A stretch of 64,000 bases of DNA from Omphiscola glabra. Its lineage: Eukaryota; Mollusca; Gastropoda; Lymnaeidae. Numbering within the stretch: the stretch's first letter is position 1; each line of letters opens with the position of its first letter. The DNA lies in the NCBI GenBank assembly GCA_964017045.1, contig OZ024807.1:19017813-19081812 (forward strand), given 5' to 3'. Positions 61,071-64,000 of this stretch are shown piece by piece. A program made the translations under genes and the position numbers. The notes under the pieces are model-generated. The model worked only from the letters and a program-made list of their open reading frames with translations, made no database searches and was not told where the DNA came from.

Positions 61071-61170
61071 CATTTCTGTTAATGTCAGAATCAATCTCTA
61101 GACCGAAACACAAGCTGTGCAAGAAAGTTTATTTTTTAAAAGTGGGAGTGAAATATTACCACATTGATTG

Positions 61171-61374
61171 CTTTAAAGTAGGGGTTCTCAACCTTCCTAA
61201 TGACCGCGACCCTTTAATACAGTTCCTCATGTTGTGGTGAGCCAATATCATACTTTTAATTTCGTTGCTAATTCATATATTTGTGTTTTCCGATGGCCAT
61301 ATTCGACCCCTGTGTAAGGGTCGTTCGACCATTAAAGGGGTCGCACCCACAGGTTGAGAACCGCTGCTTATAAA
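61171..61374. mobile_element. SPIN-like MITE, 188 bp
   Basis: Element 61179-61366 with ends tAGGGGTTCTCAACCTTCC and, from the right, CAGCGGTTCTCAACCTGTGG. Flanks CTTTAAAG and CTTATAAA are similar but not identical, as expected for an older insertion. It shares both ends with the 52141-54794 element; the interior is deleted. Confidence 0.8.
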
Positions 61375-62088
61375 GTAAAAAAAAAAATACTACAAAAATT
61401 ATAAAACATTAAAAATATGGGATTCATCGGTACATAAAGTAGAACCGATCTCTCGCCTGGGTCATCTATCAAAAAACGTATGAAACACAAAGCAAATACA
61501 CAAGATCTAACCAGGAAACTTTACAACATGTTCGATTCACGAGAAATATGTATACATTTTTGTAATGTACAGCCTTATCATTAGATCTTAAAAGTCAATT
61601 AACTAGATAGTCAAAAAGTTACATTTAACATGGTATAGCATTATAGCATAGATCACAAGTATGTTTAATCTTATCAAATAAAATGTTTTAAATAAATATC
61701 AAGCATGTAATATAAAAAGCATGTTACGTTGTATCAACATCTGCTTTAAAGTATATTGAGATCACCTTTGGAGGTCTCTTTTTAAAACGATCATATCCAT
61801 AGAAGTACTTCAGTGTCTATTCACTTAACTATTTTGCGACCCTGACAACGTTGAAATTCACTATAATCATTGGTCATGTATATCTTTTTATAGAAACAAC
61901 AGAAAAAAGACGTTACTAGATAAAGTGTACAAATGAAGAATTGATTACTTTGAAATTAATTCTTTGGATGCGGATATTCATTCTGCTGTAAGTAAGTTTT
62001 AATTACAAATGTATAAAAAGCTCTTTCTTGGTATTTGGCCATTAAGAAAACCTTAAAGCACTGTTCAATGAAATGGGAAATCCCAATA
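61375..62088. other. AT-rich non-coding stretch
   Basis: Nothing supportable was seen. Confidence 0.4.
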
Positions 62089-62367
62089 CAGTGGGGCCCC
62101 GAATAACGAACCTGATCTTTTCTGGAACAGCTTCCATTATGAGAGGAGTTTGCTATGTGGGGAGTTTTTTTATCTGGGGAGTGTGTTATGTGGGAAGTTT
62201 TTTATGTATGGAGTTTTTATGCGGATCTCTGGGTGTTGGTTCGTTATGCTGGGTGTTGGTTCGTTATGCTAGATGTTGTTTGCTATGCGAACCATTTTAG
62301 GCGAGTGTCAGCGTTAGTTATGATTATTCTCGTTATTAGGGGCGTTCGTTATGCGGTGAACACTGTA
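62087..62367. mobile_element. Pogo/Tigger-like MITE
   Basis: Element 62089-62365 (277 bp), flanked by TA on both sides (62087-62088 and 62366-62367), the mariner-superfamily target. Left end CAGTGGGGCCCCGAATAACGAAC, given here in parts CAGTGGGGCCCC and GAATAACGAAC; right end read inward CAGTGTTCACCGCATAACGAA. The interior is full of short GTGGGAAGTTTT and GTTGGTTCGTTATGCT repeats. Confidence 0.75.
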
Positions 62368-62504
62368 CATAGCCATAGGTGCAATACGTTACATTATTTA
62401 CAAAACATTTTTGTGCATACTCGGACAATATTTGGAAACAAATGTCTGTGGTTTCAACATAACAATACTAATGTTTAATCATTATTTCTGTTATTTATTT
62501 TTAT

Positions 62505-62605
62505 GTGGGAAGATTGATATGTGATGAGTTTGTTATGTGGGAAGATTGATATGTGGTGAGTTTGTTATGTGGGAATATTTTTATGTGGTGAGTTTGTTAT
62601 GTCAC
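62505..62605. repeat. 31-32-bp tandem repeat
   Basis: Three units of TTATGTGGGAAGATTGATAT plus GTGGTGAGTTTG. Similar in sequence to the interior of the neighbouring pogo-like MITE, from which it may derive. Confidence 0.85.
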
Positions 62606-63020
62606 AAATTACTTTCTAACATTCACACTACCTTTTTAACAAATTAAACTCTATTTCACGACTAAATATCAATCATACGAAGCTTTGTTTCTCAACCACC
62701 CACCCATCCATCCCTGACACACACACTTTTTCATGTTGTGCAACTAACAGTTAGCAATGGCTTCTTTGCATTGTTGCGAAATAAAAGGAGCATAAAATAA
62801 AATAGAATTCACGATCCAAACAGTTTCAAATGAGAGCAATGAAGAACAAAGGGTAAATAAAAAAATTGTTATTTTTAAAAAAAAAATATAACAATTACTT
62901 TTCATGAAGTAGCTCATTCTATGACTCAGAGGGGGATGCTCACGAAATAATGGATAAGATGCACTGAAGCGCACCAGCTAGCAGCATATTTAACATCATA
63001 CCATGGCATAAAAAAATTAA
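62606..63020. other. Non-coding flank downstream of the ITIM exon
   Basis: 3' flank of the minus-strand terminal exon at 63021-63239. No clear AATAAA for the minus strand was pinned down with confidence. Confidence 0.4.
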
Positions 63021-63239
63021 CTAAAAAACACCGTTAATGTTATGGTAGATGAGTTCTTCCCCTTCACAGGTCGAATCATCGGACGTTGTCTCTGCCTTAT
63101 CATGTTTGTTGTGGTCGATCTCAGTGTAGGATACCTTCCTTCGTTGGTTTCTAGTGATGTCTTTAGGGGGAATGACGTGCTCACTATTATGAACCGTCAC
63201 ATAGACCAGACCATCTTCATTTATGTAGCGGCCATAATC
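63021..63239 (-). CDS. Terminal exon of an inhibitory-type receptor: tail with three ITIM-like motifs
   Basis: Minus strand, acceptor GGTTATAG at 63240-63247 then 219 bp in phase 0 to the stop TAG at 63021-63023, encoding 72 residues. Three tyrosines fit the ITIM pattern (I/V/L/S)xYxx(I/V/L): GLVYVTV, KVSYTEI and ELIYHNI (the last also YxN). A further GRYINED lies near the start. The tail is hydrophilic and acidic, with no membrane helix, so this is a purely cytoplasmic exon. In known receptors such motifs recruit SH2 phosphatases such as SHP-type enzymes and dampen signalling. The rest of the gene must lie beyond the right edge of the window. Same strand as the other receptor genes here. Confidence 0.65.
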   Translation of the reverse strand, partial: DYGRYINEDGLVYVTVHNSEHVIPPKDITRNQRRKVSYTEIDHNKHDKAETTSDDSTCEGEELIYHNINGVF

Positions 63240-63830
63240 CTATAACCATGAGACAAAGTTATTGAACAATAAAATAATAATTATAAATAAAAGTTTATTT
63301 AAAAGTATACTCACTGACCGCTGCATACCTTTTCTCTGTTGTTAAGACTATTTGTTAGTTGACTTTGGATATGATTTAATAGATGATAAACACATTTTTA
63401 ATGTTCATTTAAATTATAACATGTGAACTATATTCATTAAAAATTAAATTGATAAAAAATTGATCGTGGGCCCTTAATATATAGAAGCAGAAGATGACTG
63501 AAAATTGAACCATGTACATTGTATATAATCAAAAATATGTGTTATTGAATAATTTGTGTTTAAATTCTAATTATTTCTAGTGTCATGAATTTTAAAATAA
63601 ATTGTACGAATTTTAAAAACGGGCTATTGGTAAATTAAAATCAACACTTTTAAAAATAAATATTCGATTCATAACACATTAATGTTTATTTAATATTTGT
63701 ATATCTTCCCAATTTATCAATCGAACTGCCTTAGACATTTACTTTGCACTTGAATTTCTTGTCATGACAACCTAATGGCTTCAAGGAAGTAGTAGAGTTA
63801 TAATGCAATAGTCGGAGCTTCTTCAAATAT
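63240..63830. other. Intron of the ITIM-tail gene, in part
   Basis: AT-rich. Contains dispersed-repeat copy 4 at about 63455-63500. No further exon recognised before the window ends. Confidence 0.35.
63455..63500 (-). repeat. Dispersed repeat, GGGCCCACGAT family, copy 4
   Basis: Inverse orientation: AAATTGATCGTGGGCCCTTA then ATATATAGAAG. Short copy sharing only the common end. Confidence 0.6.
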
Positions 63831-63839
63831 TGTCTAACG

Positions 63840-64000
63840 CAGTGGTTCTCAACCTTTTTAATGCCGCGACCCTTTAATATATTTTCTCATGTTGTGGAGA
63901 CACCCAACCACAAAATTATTTTCGTTGCTACTTCATAACTGTTTTCCGATGATTTTATGCGACCCCTGTGAAAGGGTGGATCGACCTCCAAAGGGGTCTC
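63840..64000. mobile_element. SPIN-like MITE, cut by the window end
   Basis: Starts CAGTGGTTCTCAACC at 63840, then ATGCCGCGACCCTTTAATA, TCATGTTGTGG, and at the right AAAGGGGTCTC as the sequence ends. Same ends and order as the 61179 copy. The right flank is outside the window. Confidence 0.8.

Noticed and set aside
62744..62974. 76-residue minus-strand frame
   Set aside because: AT-biased, no recognisable domain, no splice context linking it to the ITIM exon upstream.

Overview
This is eukaryotic, AT-rich, intron-bearing DNA, most likely from a gastropod mollusc and probably a freshwater hygrophilan snail. The organism call is inference. It rests on RTE-type and CR1/L2-type LINE remnants, a somatomedin-B receptor-like gene of the kind expanded in molluscs, Ig-domain exons with the YP..C / YPNVTG signature seen in lophotrochozoan receptors, and copies of a hAT transposon that matches SPIN as I remember it. 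SPIN is a horizontally transferred family reported from tetrapods, a blood-feeding bug and the pond snail Lymnaea. No rRNA, tRNA, CRISPR or bacterial-type operon was seen.

The most interesting content is a minus-strand set of cell-surface receptor exons. At 46321-51741 five exons can be joined with matching phases and GT-AG introns into a 241-residue type I membrane protein (signal peptide, glycosylated ectodomain, one membrane helix, short acidic tail). At 43534-44721 lies the 3' part of another receptor, with a membrane segment and a 174-residue tail carrying several tyrosine motifs. At 63021-63239 is a terminal exon for a 72-residue tail with three ITIM-like motifs; its 5' exons lie beyond the window. 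At 9.8-13 kb and 31.7-34.9 kb are two paralogous multi-exon IgSF genes, each broken by its own small indels, and at about 6.9-7.1 kb is a third, more decayed copy inside a large segmental duplication. I infer a birth-and-death cluster of lineage-specific surface receptors, possibly immune or recognition receptors.

On the plus strand, 24198-26000 is a single-exon 600-residue secreted or membrane-tethered protein with a complete somatomedin-B cysteine pattern. A broken paralogue lies at about 39318-39765.

The rest is dominated by mobile and tandem DNA. There is a nearly complete APE-type LINE (17.4-20.86 kb, broken only at two homopolymer runs) and three LINE 3' fragments. hAT elements include a 2654-bp SPIN-like copy with a perfect 8-bp target duplication, two short SPIN-like copies, and other hAT families. 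There is a pogo/Tigger-like MITE, a Helitron-like repeat family, long hairpins, and minisatellites with periods of 13, 20, 24, 30, 33, 38, 48 and 53 bp. Remaining stretches are AT-rich and show nothing I can support.
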